From positions 1-46,126 of the forward strand of contig JAGHTW010000062.1 of assembly GCA_018065145.1 (NCBI GenBank): DNA of 46,126 nucleotides. Direction: 5' to 3'. Origin of the DNA: Candidatus Prevotella equi. Lineage in GTDB: Bacteria > Bacteroidota > Bacteroidia > Bacteroidales > Bacteroidaceae. A program made the position numbers and the translations under genes. The first letter of the stretch is position 1, and the number at the start of each line of letters is the position of its first letter. Of this stretch, positions 38,738 to 46,126 are shown piece after piece. The notes beneath the pieces are model-generated. The model had not been told where the DNA came from, searched no databases, and was given only the letters and a program-made list of their open reading frames with translations.

Positions 38738-41700
38738 ATGAAACGTTTATTCTTATTTTTCACAATTGCACTATTGACATTGACGGCGGAGGCTGCTGGA
38801 TTGATAGGCAAACAGTCCATTGACCTGAGTGGTGAATGGGAGTTTATGATTGACCGCAATGGAGTGGGAGAAAAAGAGGGATGGTATAAGCCTGAGGTGT
38901 CTTTCACGGGAAAAGTGAAGCTGCCTGGTTCCATGCCCGAGAATGGATTGGGCGACAATCCTACGGTGAACACTAAATGGGTGTGTTCCATCTACGACTC
39001 CAGTTATTATTTCAACCCTTACATGGAGAAATACCGCCAGGAGAATAACTTCAAATTGCCGTTCTGCCTCACTCCGGTGAAGCACTATGTGGGCAAGGCG
39101 TGGTACAAGAAGACGATAAACATACAGGAGGATAAACTGGACCCTTATTGGGTGCTGTTCCTTGAGCGTCCGCATATCACTACGAAGGTGTGGATTAACG
39201 GCAAGGCGCTTGCGGTGGATAGCAAGGAGAATTCTTTGTGTGTACCTCATCGTTGGTACACGTACAATGTATTACAGCCTGGAGAAAACACGATAGTCAT
39301 CTGTGTGGATAACGACCCACAGACGGTAAAGGTGGGTATTGACTCGCACTCTGTAACGGATCAGACACAGGGATGCTGGAACGGCATCGTTGGTAAGATA
39401 GAATTACAGAAGCCTAACTATATCTCCAGCATTCAGGTGTATCCTGACGTGGATACAAAGACGGCGAAGGTAAAGATGAAATTCGATGGTAATGCCGACG
39501 AGGATGCTACGGTAACGCTTATCGCAGAGTCTTTCAATACGGCAAAAAGGCATATCGTTGCCTCAAAGCCTGTCAACATAAGATTGTCAAGTACATTGCC
39601 TACAATGCTTGAGATGACCCTGGATATGGGCGACGATATGCTGTTGTGGGATGAGTTCTGTCCACAGATGTATAGACTGACAGTGGAGGTGAGACCTACC
39701 AAATTGAAAATTGAAAATGGAAAATTGAAAAGTGGAAAATTGAAAGGTGAAAATGGAAAGGTTGCGAGGACGTTCGTGAAGGAGACTTACTTCGGCATGA
39801 GGAAGATGGAGATAAGGGACAAGATGTTCTACATCAATGGCAAACAGATACAGTTGCGCGGTAATGTAGAAAACTGTTTGTTCCCGCTGACAGGCTATCC
39901 TCCTACTGACCTTGACTCATGGGTGAAGCTGTTTGAGACCCATAAGAAATGGGGACTGAACCATGTGCGTTTCCATTCTTATTGCCCACCGGAGGCTGCC
40001 TTCCTCGCTGCTGACATGGTGGGAATATATATCCAGCCTGAAGGTCCTTCATGGCCTAACCACGGTGTGAAGCTCGGACGTAACGAGCCGATAGATACAT
40101 ATCTGTACGAAGAGGCACAGCGTATATGTGATGAATATGGCAATCACCCTTCATTCACCTTCTTCGCCTTCGGCAATGAGCCTGCCGGCAACTGGGTGAA
40201 GTGGTGCAACGAACATATCAAACTGATAAAGGATTATGACCCACGTCATATCTATCCAGGATTCAGCGTAGGCGGCGGTTGGGCTTGGCAGCCAAAGGCG
40301 GAGTTTGCGGTTAAGGCAGGCGCGAGAGGCCTTGCAGAATGGGTTCGCTCCGCTCCTGAATCTATGGCAAACTTCGAGGATAAGATAACGACATACAACG
40401 GCAAGGATATGCCAGGCACTCCTATCACTGTACCGTTCGTGACGCACGAGATGGGACAGTGGTGTGCTTTCCCTAACTTTGACGAGATAGGAAAGTACAA
40501 GGGCGTGAACAAGGCGGGCAACTTTGAGATTTTCCGTGACCTCCTGAAGGATAACGGCATGGAGAGTCGCGGCAAGGACTTCCTCCTTGCATCGGGAAAG
40601 CTGCAGGCGCTGTGCTATAAGTATGAGACGGAGCGTATCCTTCGTACTCCAAAGTATGCTGGCTTCCAGATGCTGTCTCTCAATGACTATTCCGGACAAG
40701 GTACGGCACTGGTGGGCGTCACTGATGTGTTCTACGACGAGAAGGGATATATCACCGCGCCGGAGTTCCGTGAGTTCTGCTCAAGAGTTGTGCCTCTGGC
40801 GAAGTTTCCTAAGTTTACCTACAGCAACGGCGATACCTTCGAGGCTGATTTACAGGTGTCGCAGTATTCGGGTGGCGACATAAAGGATGCTACTATCCAT
40901 TGGGAGGTAAGGGAAGAGCAGAGCGGCAATATGCCGAAGGGAAGCTCTCTGCCGATGGCGCAGGGTGACTTCACAATGCAGAGCCTGGAATGTGGATTGC
41001 AAAACATAGGACGTATCTCTGTTCCGCTTCACGATATCATGACTGAAGGAAAATATTCTCTGACGGTATATATATATAATAAGGAGGAAAAGAATGCCGT
41101 CGGCAGAAACCATTGGAACTTCTGGGTTTACCCTGAGGTGTGCGATGGCACGGTGACGGTTCGCGAACCAAAGGTAAAGCAGGGTAAGCGACAGGGGTCT
41201 ATGTTCTATGAGGATATCTTCATAACTGACTCTCTGGATGCTCAGGCGCAGAAGGTGCTGAAGAAGGGTGGCAAGGTACTTATCCTTGCTCACGGCAAAA
41301 CGACATACGGCAAGGAGGTGAAGCAGCAGTTCCTGCCGGTCTTCTGGAATACGTCATGGTTTAAGATGCGTCCGCCGCACACGACTGGTCTATTCATTGA
41401 ACAGGAGCATCCGGTCTTTAGTACTTTCCCTACGGACTCTCACAGCGACCTGCAGTGGTGGGAGCTTGTCAACAATGCTCCTGTGATGCAGTTTACTGAC
41501 TTCCCTAAGGACTTCCAACCTATCGTGCAGAGTATCGACACATGGTTCGTGAGCCGTAAGATTGGTATGCTCTTCGAGGCTCGTGTGGGTAAAGGCAGAC
41601 TGATGATGACTACTATGGATCTATCGAAAGACCTTGAGCATCGCCTTGTGGCATCAAATCTCCGCAGTTGTATCTTAGGATACATGCAGCAGGATGATAA

Positions 41701-41821
41701 ATTCCAACCTAAATGGACTATCGACCAGGCTCGCATTGCCGATCTCTTCACTAAGGTGGCTGGCGAGGTGAATATGTTTACAAATGATTCTCCTGACGAA
41801 CTGAAACCGAAACTGAAGTGA
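38738..41821 (+). CDS. Glycoside hydrolase family 2-like exported enzyme
   Basis: The 1027-residue product has a signal peptide (cut near AEAAG, about 20), a GH2 sugar-binding jelly roll (about 25-230), an Ig-like domain (to about 345) and a TIM barrel. The likely acid/base is Glu481 (FFAFGNEPAGNW) and the nucleophile Glu571 (VTHEMGQWCAF). C-terminal domains include a segment resembling a glutamine-amidotransferase-like fold (KKGGKVLILAHGKTTYG). It probably cleaves beta-galactosides or related side-chain sugars. A family B insertion of about 21 residues (321-341, KLKIENGKLKSGKLKG) separates the Ig-like domain from the barrel. It is transcribed divergently from the GH105 operon. Confidence 0.85.
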   Translation: MKRLFLFFTIALLTLTAEAAGLIGKQSIDLSGEWEFMIDRNGVGEKEGWYKPEVSFTGKVKLPGSMPENGLGDNPTVNTKWVCSIYDSSYYFNPYMEKYRQENNFKLPFCLTPVKHYVGKAWYKKTINIQEDKLDPYWVLFLERPHITTKVWINGKALAVDSKENSLCVPHRWYTYNVLQPGENTIVICVDNDPQTVKVGIDSHSVTDQTQGCWNGIVGKIELQKPNYISSIQVYPDVDTKTAKVKMKFDGNADEDATVTLIAESFNTAKRHIVASKPVNIRLSSTLPTMLEMTLDMGDDMLLWDEFCPQMYRLTVEVRPTKLKIENGKLKSGKLKGENGKVARTFVKETYFGMRKMEIRDKMFYINGKQIQLRGNVENCLFPLTGYPPTDLDSWVKLFETHKKWGLNHVRFHSYCPPEAAFLAADMVGIYIQPEGPSWPNHGVKLGRNEPIDTYLYEEAQRICDEYGNHPSFTFFAFGNEPAGNWVKWCNEHIKLIKDYDPRHIYPGFSVGGGWAWQPKAEFAVKAGARGLAEWVRSAPESMANFEDKITTYNGKDMPGTPITVPFVTHEMGQWCAFPNFDEIGKYKGVNKAGNFEIFRDLLKDNGMESRGKDFLLASGKLQALCYKYETERILRTPKYAGFQMLSLNDYSGQGTALVGVTDVFYDEKGYITAPEFREFCSRVVPLAKFPKFTYSNGDTFEADLQVSQYSGGDIKDATIHWEVREEQSGNMPKGSSLPMAQGDFTMQSLECGLQNIGRISVPLHDIMTEGKYSLTVYIYNKEEKNAVGRNHWNFWVYPEVCDGTVTVREPKVKQGKRQGSMFYEDIFITDSLDAQAQKVLKKGGKVLILAHGKTTYGKEVKQQFLPVFWNTSWFKMRPPHTTGLFIEQEHPVFSTFPTDSHSDLQWWELVNNAPVMQFTDFPKDFQPIVQSIDTWFVSRKIGMLFEARVGKGRLMMTTMDLSKDLEHRLVASNLRSCILGYMQQDDKFQPKWTIDQARIADLFTKVAGEVNMFTNDSPDELKPKLK
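39698..39760. repeat. Family B insertion inside the GH2 gene
   Basis: AAATTGAAAATTGAAAATGG and AAAATTGAAAAGTGG words are read in frame as a Lys/Glu/Gly-rich linker at residues 321-341. Confidence 0.8.
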
Positions 41822-41857
41822 CAATGGTTACAAACGGTTACACGGTTACATGGGTGA
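41822..41857. repeat. Family G repeat after the GH2 gene
   Basis: CAATGGTTACAAACGGTTAC and ACGGTTACATGGGTGACC follow the stop codon directly. The reverse complement matches the rsgA insertion DNA. Confidence 0.65.
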
Positions 41858-41883
41858 CCGATATAAAGAAATAGATATAAAGA

Positions 41884-41916
41884 AATGGCGCTTGAATTTC
41901 TCATTCAAGCGCCATT
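41884..41916. terminator. Hairpin between convergent GH2 and pgi genes
   Basis: AATGGCGCTTGAAT and ATTCAAGCGCCATT are perfect inverse copies around a 5-base loop. The T-tract on the plus side is weak (ATTGTATT). It probably stops transcription between the convergent genes. Confidence 0.65.
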
Positions 41917-41919
41917 ATT

Positions 41920-41974
41920 GTATTATGCATTATGAATTATGCATTATGAATTATGCATTATGCATTATGAATTA
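41920..41974. repeat. Family C array at the pgi 3' end
   Basis: There are three to four copies of ATTATGCATTATGA words up to GAATTA. The pgi stop codon (TTA on the plus strand, 41972-41974) is the last word of the array. Confidence 0.85.
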
Positions 41975-43324
41975 CTCAGCAGCGAGGCGTGCCTTGATAG
42001 CAGCTGTCTCTGCCTCATATCCTGGCTTCTCAAGGAGTGCAAACATATTCTTCTTGTATGCCTCTACACCTGGCTGATTGAAGGCGTTGACTTCAAGGAG
42101 CTGACCGCTGATACCACATGCTATCTCGAAGAAGTAGATGAGCTGTCCGTAGTTGTATGCGTCAAGACGCTCGATAGAGATGAGGATGTTTGGTACACCA
42201 CCGTCAACGTGTGCGAGACGTGTGCCGAGCTCTGCCATCTTGTTCACCTCGTCAACGCGCTTGCCTGCAAGGAAGTTAAGACCGTCGAGGTTCTCCTCAT
42301 CGTATGGGAAGAGAAGCTTCTTCTCTGGATTCTCAACAGAGATACATGTCTCGAAGATTGTGCGCTCGCCTTCCTGAATCCACTGACCCATAGAGTGAAG
42401 GTCTGTAGTGAAGTCACATGAAGCAGGATAGATGCCCTTGCCGTCCTTACCCTCTGACTCACCGAAGAGCTGCTTCCACCACTCCATATAATAATGCAGC
42501 TTAGGCTGGTAGTTCATCAGTATCTCAATCTTCTTACCATTCTGATAGAGAGCATTACGCACTGCAGCATAGATAGCAGCAGGATTCTCCTCGAATGGAA
42601 CATCTACGCCACATGCCTTCTCCATTGCCTGAGCACCAGCAACGAGCTGTGCAATATCGATACCTGCACAAGCAATAGGCAACAGACCTACTGGAGTGAG
42701 TACAGAGAAACGACCGCCGACATTGTCAGGAATTACGAATGTCTTGTAGCCTTCCTTGTCTGCGCATGTGCGTGCAGCACCCTTCTTTGCATCAGTAACA
42801 GCAACGATAAGGTCTTTTGCCTTTTCCTTACCTACCTGCTGCTCCAACTGTGTCTTGAGAAGACGGAATGTAAGAGCTGTCTCTGTTGTTGTACCTGACT
42901 TTGATATATTGATGATAGAGAATGTCTTTGTCTTGAGATACTCTGTCAATTCAGCAAGATAGTCCTCACCGATGTTGTTACCCGCAAAGACAACCTGTGG
43001 GTTTGCCTTGTCCTGAATGAGCCAAGAGAATGTATTGTTGATACCCTCAATGACTGCGCGTGGTCCAAGGTATGAACCACCGATACCGGCAACAACGACA
43101 ACCTCAGAGTTCTTACGAAGCACGTCTGCTACTGCCTTTACCTCTGCAATAAACTCTGGTGTGATAGATGATGGAAGGTGAAGCCAGCCAAGGAAGTCAT
43201 TGCCTGGTACAGTACCTTCTTCAAGTCCCTTCTGAGCTGCTGCCACTTTGTCCTTGAGTGCCATTACCGCGCCTGCAGGAAGAAACTGCTGCGCCTTTGT
43301 GATGTCTAATGAAATGTTTTTCAT
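41972..43324 (-). CDS. pgi: Glucose-6-phosphate isomerase
   Basis: The 450-residue product is the short bacterial PGI type that interconverts glucose-6-P and fructose-6-P. Visible motifs are [55 protein letters not shown] and [18 protein letters not shown]. The late [17 protein letters not shown] carries the catalytic Lys region. It has its own promoter (43379-43410) and is convergent with the GH2 gene. Confidence 0.95.
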   Translation of the reverse strand: MKNISLDITKAQQFLPAGAVMALKDKVAAAQKGLEEGTVPGNDFLGWLHLPSSITPEFIAEVKAVADVLRKNSEVVVVAGIGGSYLGPRAVIEGINNTFSWLIQDKANPQVVFAGNNIGEDYLAELTEYLKTKTFSIINISKSGTTTETALTFRLLKTQLEQQVGKEKAKDLIVAVTDAKKGAARTCADKEGYKTFVIPDNVGGRFSVLTPVGLLPIACAGIDIAQLVAGAQAMEKACGVDVPFEENPAAIYAAVRNALYQNGKKIEILMNYQPKLHYYMEWWKQLFGESEGKDGKGIYPASCDFTTDLHSMGQWIQEGERTIFETCISVENPEKKLLFPYDEENLDGLNFLAGKRVDEVNKMAELGTRLAHVDGGVPNILISIERLDAYNYGQLIYFFEIACGISGQLLEVNAFNQPGVEAYKKNMFALLEKPGYEAETAAIKARLAAE

Positions 43325-43378
43325 AAAAGCTTGTTTTAAGTTATTTAGTTGATTTTATAGTTTAGATATGTAATTTTG

Positions 43379-43410
43379 CAAATTTACTAACTTTATTTTA
43401 ATTCACCAAA
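43379..43410 (-). promoter_or_regulatory. Promoter for pgi
   Basis: On the minus strand: TTTG (43410-43407), a 20-base spacer and TAAATTTG (43386-43379). Confidence 0.78.
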
Positions 43411-43427
43411 TGTTTTTCGTAAAAAGA

Positions 43428-43477
43428 CAAAAAAATAGCGCAAACATCTGTATATGCAACTACAAATGCTTGCGCTA
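43428..43477 (-). terminator. Intrinsic terminator of rpmE2
   Basis: On the minus strand AGCGCAAGCAT...ATGTTTGCGCT forms a stem with one mismatch and a loop containing TTGCATATA, followed by A and then a run of seven T. It lies about 60 bases past the rpmE2 stop and just upstream of the pgi promoter. Confidence 0.8.
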
Positions 43478-43539
43478 ATGCTATGGTTGTACGACTGTAC
43501 AGCTCTTACTTCTTAAGGTATTTTTTAGTTACCTAAGAA

Positions 43540-43791
43540 TTACTTCTTAAGGTTACCGTAGCGGTTCATGAAGCGGTCAACGCGACCTGCTGTATCAACG
43601 AGCTTGCTCTTACCTGTGTAGAATGGGTGAGATGTGCTTGAGATTTCGACCTTTACTACTGGGTATGTCTCGCCCTCGAACTCTACTGTGTCGTTTGTCT
43701 TGCAGGTAGAACGTGTGAGGAACATATCGCCGTTAGACATATCCTTGAATACTACAGGACGATAATTTTCTGGATGAAGATCTTTTTTCAT
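43540..43791 (-). CDS. rpmE2: Ribosomal protein bL31, type B
   Basis: From ATG 43791 the product has 83 residues. It matches the zinc-free type B L31: [20 protein letters not shown], then [35 protein letters not shown] and [10 protein letters not shown]. The longer frame to 43815 adds eight residues (MHKTRKKE) unlike the family. The transcript has a long leader from the promoter at 43932-43962. After the stop codon the phrase ACCTTAAGAAGTAA is repeated once (about 43504-43518). Confidence 0.93.
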   Translation of the reverse strand: MKKDLHPENYRPVVFKDMSNGDMFLTRSTCKTNDTVEFEGETYPVVKVEISSTSHPFYTGKSKLVDTAGRVDRFMNRYGNLKK

Positions 43792-43925
43792 TTCTTTTTT
43801 TCTTGTTTTATGCAACGCCGAAGATAGGCGCGCGGAGTTAATACTTTAATTTGCGACTGCAAACTTTGGCTCGCATGAGTTTTTAGTGAGTGTCAGCGTA
43901 GCTGGCTCACGAGCGTGAGCAAAAG
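43792..43925 (-). promoter_or_regulatory. Long structured 5' leader of rpmE2
   Basis: About 134 bases lie between the predicted transcription start and the ATG. On the minus strand the first part contains GCTCACGCTCGTGAGC (43905-43920, a perfect palindromic stem). Near the gene is CGCGCGCCTATCTTCGGCG. Ribosomal protein leaders with autoregulatory binding sites exist for L31 in other phyla. A role here is inferred from length and structure only. Confidence 0.4.
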
Positions 43926-43931
43926 CGAGTG

Positions 43932-43962
43932 CAAAATTACTAATTTTTCGTGAGTTGACAAA
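43932..43962 (-). promoter_or_regulatory. Promoter for rpmE2
   Basis: On the minus strand: TTTG (43962-43959), a 19-base spacer and TAATTTTG (43939-43932). Confidence 0.72.
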
Positions 43963-44025
43963 GGAATTTACCTAAAACATTGCTTTGTGTTAAAGAATTT
44001 TAACTTATATCAACTGTTTACTAAC

Positions 44026-44092
44026 CAATCAACCGCAAAACCATCAACCGTAGAACCGTAAAACCGCAAAACCATCAACCTCAAAACCGTTC
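44026..44092. repeat. Family F array at the helicase 3' end
   Basis: AACCGCAAAACCATCAACCG is followed by TAGAACCGTAAAACCGC and AAAACCATCAACC words. The same phrases stand in the GH2 leader (38693-38735). The helicase stop codon is at its edge. Confidence 0.7.
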
Positions 44093-45977
44093 ACACCGTC
44101 TCTATGTACGACAGTAGTTTCTTGTAGAAAGCGGAGTGGGCGAGGGTGTTGGCATTGCCGAAGATTAGCAGCTTCATGCGTGCTCTGGTCATTGCCACGT
44201 TCATGCGGCGGAGGTCGGAGAGGAATCCTATCTGTCCGTGCTCATTGCTGCGGACGAGTGAGATGAGTATGATGTCGCGCTCCTGTCCCTGAAAGCCATC
44301 GACGGTGTTTACGGAGATGAGGTGGCGCACCTTTCGGAACTCCTCCCTGCGTCGTATCTGCTGACGTATGTACTGCGTCTGCACACGGTATGGCGAGATG
44401 ATGCCCACGTCGATGTTCTCCTCAAGGAATCGGCTGACACCTATCTTATTTATATAGCCCTGCAGGTGCAGCAGCAGAAGTTCAGCCTCTGCCTTGTTGA
44501 TACGTCCATGGCTCTCGCCTACAAACTGCTCCGGCTCATCGCTGTTGATCCATACTATCGGCTTCTCGTAGTCGAGTACGGAACGATGCTGCACACTGGC
44601 ATCCGACAGCAGCTTGCCGTCGTAGAACCAGTCAGACGAGAACTTCATAATCGCCTCGTTCATACGGTATTGCACTCCGAGGAGCGTTACGGCAGAGGGC
44701 TGGTTCTCCACGATGCGCTCCATCAGTGTCTTGCCAAGTCCCTGCTTCATTGCCTCGAAGCATTTTATGGTCGGTGGCAGCTGCTGGTGGTCACCGGCAA
44801 GCACCACCCTGCCTGCCTTTCGGATGGCTATCCAGCATGCCGGTTCGAGTGCCTGTGCGGCTTCGTCGATGAAGAGGGTAGAGTATTTCTGTCCGACGAG
44901 GATCTTGTTTGCTGCACCGACGAGTGTACATGCTATCACCCTCGCATCGGAGAAGAGGCTCTGGTTGATGCGCATCTCCAGCTCCTGAGCCCGTTCGCGC
45001 AGTCGTGCTATCTTCTGGTGTGTCTTCTCACCCTTCTTACGGTCGGCATGCACCTGACGGATGCTCTTGCGCACAGCCCATAGCTCCGGGTAGTCAGGAT
45101 GCGACTCAAACTGCCTCTCGTATGTGAACGACAGCATCTTGTCGTTGACGCGCGATGGATTGCCGATGCGCAATACAGGCACTCCGTGGTCAACGAGTTT
45201 CTCTGAGATCCAATCTACCGCCATGTTGCTCTGCGCACACACCAGAACCTGCGTCTCCCGTCGCAGTGTCTCGTAGATAGCCTCCACGAGGGTCGTGGTC
45301 TTTCCGGTGCCGGGAGGACCATGTACGATAGCGACATCCTTTGCCCATAGCACCTCGTTGACTGCTTTTTCCTGCGTCTTGTTGAGCCATGGGAACGACA
45401 TCGGCTGCATGGTGAGTTTCCTTGGAGCCTGATTGCCGGCGAAGATCTCGCGGAGCTCCGTCAGACGGTGGCCCTTGCCGTTTGTCACATCGTCGAGGGC
45501 ATGCAGCATCGTCTTGTAGCTTGTCTCGTCAAAGTATAGTTGCACGCCGAGACCCTCGTCCGTAAGTCTTTCTAATTCAAGGACGTGCTGCGATGAAGGC
45601 ACGCTGACAACCATCCTGTCTCCATCTACGAAACTGATGGTTGACTGACAGGAGACATATTTCACCTTGCCCTCCTTCAGCGGCACGAAGAACTGCACCG
45701 GCTTGCCGTATTCGAAGAGTGTGTCCTCCGTATCGTCGTCAATGGGGTTTCCGTCTGCCGCCACCTCCTTCGCATTGTTGTGGATCTCCACGACAAGCTG
45801 GTTCAGGGAGTTGTAGTATGAGCGTCCCGTCTTCACCGGATACCAGCAGATGCCTCTCCGCTTCTTGCGTTCGATGCTCATCTTCTCCGACTGCACACGG
45901 AACTCCTCCTTCTCCGCCTCATATTCCATGAGGAGAAGGCTTCGCAGTTGCTGCATGTAAAGAGCACTGTTCTTCAT
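44091..45977 (-). CDS. Superfamily 1 helicase (UPF1/IGHMBP2/Dna2-like AAA protein)
   Basis: The 628-residue product has an N-terminal beta-barrel-like region (about 1-195) and an SF1 helicase core. The motifs in order are NKTQEKAV (Q motif), Walker A VHGPPGTGKTTT (about 219-230), Ia AQSNMAVD, Walker B LFIDEAAQA, III LAGDHQQLPP, IV VQYRMNEAI, V VNTVDGFQGQE and VI VAMTRAR. It unwinds or remodels nucleic acid with ATP, but whether DNA or RNA is not predictable. It is likely monocistronic. A weak -7-like TATCTTCG lies at 46011-46018. Confidence 0.9.
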   Translation of the reverse strand: MKNSALYMQQLRSLLLMEYEAEKEEFRVQSEKMSIERKKRRGICWYPVKTGRSYYNSLNQLVVEIHNNAKEVAADGNPIDDDTEDTLFEYGKPVQFFVPLKEGKVKYVSCQSTISFVDGDRMVVSVPSSQHVLELERLTDEGLGVQLYFDETSYKTMLHALDDVTNGKGHRLTELREIFAGNQAPRKLTMQPMSFPWLNKTQEKAVNEVLWAKDVAIVHGPPGTGKTTTLVEAIYETLRRETQVLVCAQSNMAVDWISEKLVDHGVPVLRIGNPSRVNDKMLSFTYERQFESHPDYPELWAVRKSIRQVHADRKKGEKTHQKIARLRERAQELEMRINQSLFSDARVIACTLVGAANKILVGQKYSTLFIDEAAQALEPACWIAIRKAGRVVLAGDHQQLPPTIKCFEAMKQGLGKTLMERIVENQPSAVTLLGVQYRMNEAIMKFSSDWFYDGKLLSDASVQHRSVLDYEKPIVWINSDEPEQFVGESHGRINKAEAELLLLHLQGYINKIGVSRFLEENIDVGIISPYRVQTQYIRQQIRRREEFRKVRHLISVNTVDGFQGQERDIILISLVRSNEHGQIGFLSDLRRMNVAMTRARMKLLIFGNANTLAHSAFYKKLLSYIETV

Positions 45978-46055
45978 ACGAAAATGGCTTTTATGGTTAG
46001 GAATACGACGCGAAGATACTCTGCGACGGATGGGTTGTTACAGAAGTTTTATGAG

Positions 46056-46126
46056 TTACTTTACCATGAACTTCCTACCATTACCGATGTAGATGTTGCC
46101 TGAAACCTTGTTGGCTGCTTTGTTGC
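46056..46126 (-). CDS. 3' end of a secreted protein with C-terminal sorting-like tail (partial)
   Basis: The minus strand is open from the right edge to a TAA at 46056-46058, giving 22 visible residues that end NKVSGNIYIGNGRKFMVK. The 'NIYI-N-GRKFMVK' ending resembles the sorting-like tails of Bacteroidetes secreted proteins and the tail of the gene at the left edge. Nothing else can be said from this fragment. Confidence 0.5.
   Translation of the reverse strand, partial: NKAANKVSGNIYIGNGRKFMVK

Noticed and set aside
41939..42421. 160-codon frame on the plus strand starting in family C repeats
   Set aside because: It lies opposite pgi; the start [12 protein letters not shown] is repeat readout and the rest is a shadow.

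Overview
The window looks like a chromosomal segment of a Bacteroidales bacterium, most likely Prevotella or a close relative. The evidence is a recurring TTTG-N19/20-TAnnTTTG promoter, which is the Bacteroidetes sigma-70 type. Weak Shine-Dalgarno sequences, a type B L31, a DUF4923 protein, a DUF349 protein and C-terminal tails of the Bacteroidetes cell-surface type also fit. No phage, plasmid, CRISPR array, transposase or rRNA was seen.

Layout. 1-635: 3' end of a secreted protein. 933-2863: SprT-like metalloprotease, tRNA-His (minus) and two small hotdog-fold dehydratase-like genes. 2828-4233 (minus): HsdR-N-like nuclease-fold protein and aldo/keto reductase, divergent from Nif3-like and Zn-ribbon genes (4404-6011). 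6473-8481: agmatine deiminase and N-carbamoylputrescine amidase, which together make putrescine from agmatine. 8545-10119: YqeY-like protein and DNA polymerase III delta. 10120-11290: a long AT-rich non-coding stretch leading into an XRE-type regulator (11291-11833). 11929-13470: GH28 pectinase and a 46-residue protein. 13496-20183: flippase-like membrane protein, rsmA, DUF4923 lipocalin-like protein, sstT, mnmA, rsgA and frr. 20384-23791: siderophore/cobalamin-type binding lipoprotein, its permease and a MenC-like enolase-superfamily protein. 23777-29641: secreted nuclease, DAACS symporter, small zinc-motif membrane protein, lipoprotein, HIT, MerR and DUF349 proteins. 29742-41821: a carbohydrate locus (GH35, DUF5107-TPR, sugar MFS, SGNH esterase and GH105 on minus; GH2 divergent on plus) that lacks SusC/SusD and looks built for pectin side-chain oligosaccharides. 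41972-46126: pgi, rpmE2, an SF1 (UPF1/IGHMBP2-like) helicase and the 3' end of another secreted protein.

The most unusual feature is a dense set of short non-coding repeat families that also run through genes. Family A is GC-rich REP/BIME-like palindromes. Family B is AT-rich words (TTTTCAATTTTCCATTTTC) around a GGCGCC core. Family C is ATTATGCATTATGAATT words, D is CGTCTTCGTTTTCG, E is 22-bp tandem units with CACGATTAC, F is AACCGCAAAACCAT, G is GTAACCGTTGTCAC and H is AAAAAGTAATAAGTAAAAA. These repeats supply start codons, signal peptides, stop codons, linkers and even the central cytoplasmic loop of a sugar transporter. This exonization of repeats is the main finding.

All calls rest on reading the sequence and on recalled family motifs. 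No database search was run.
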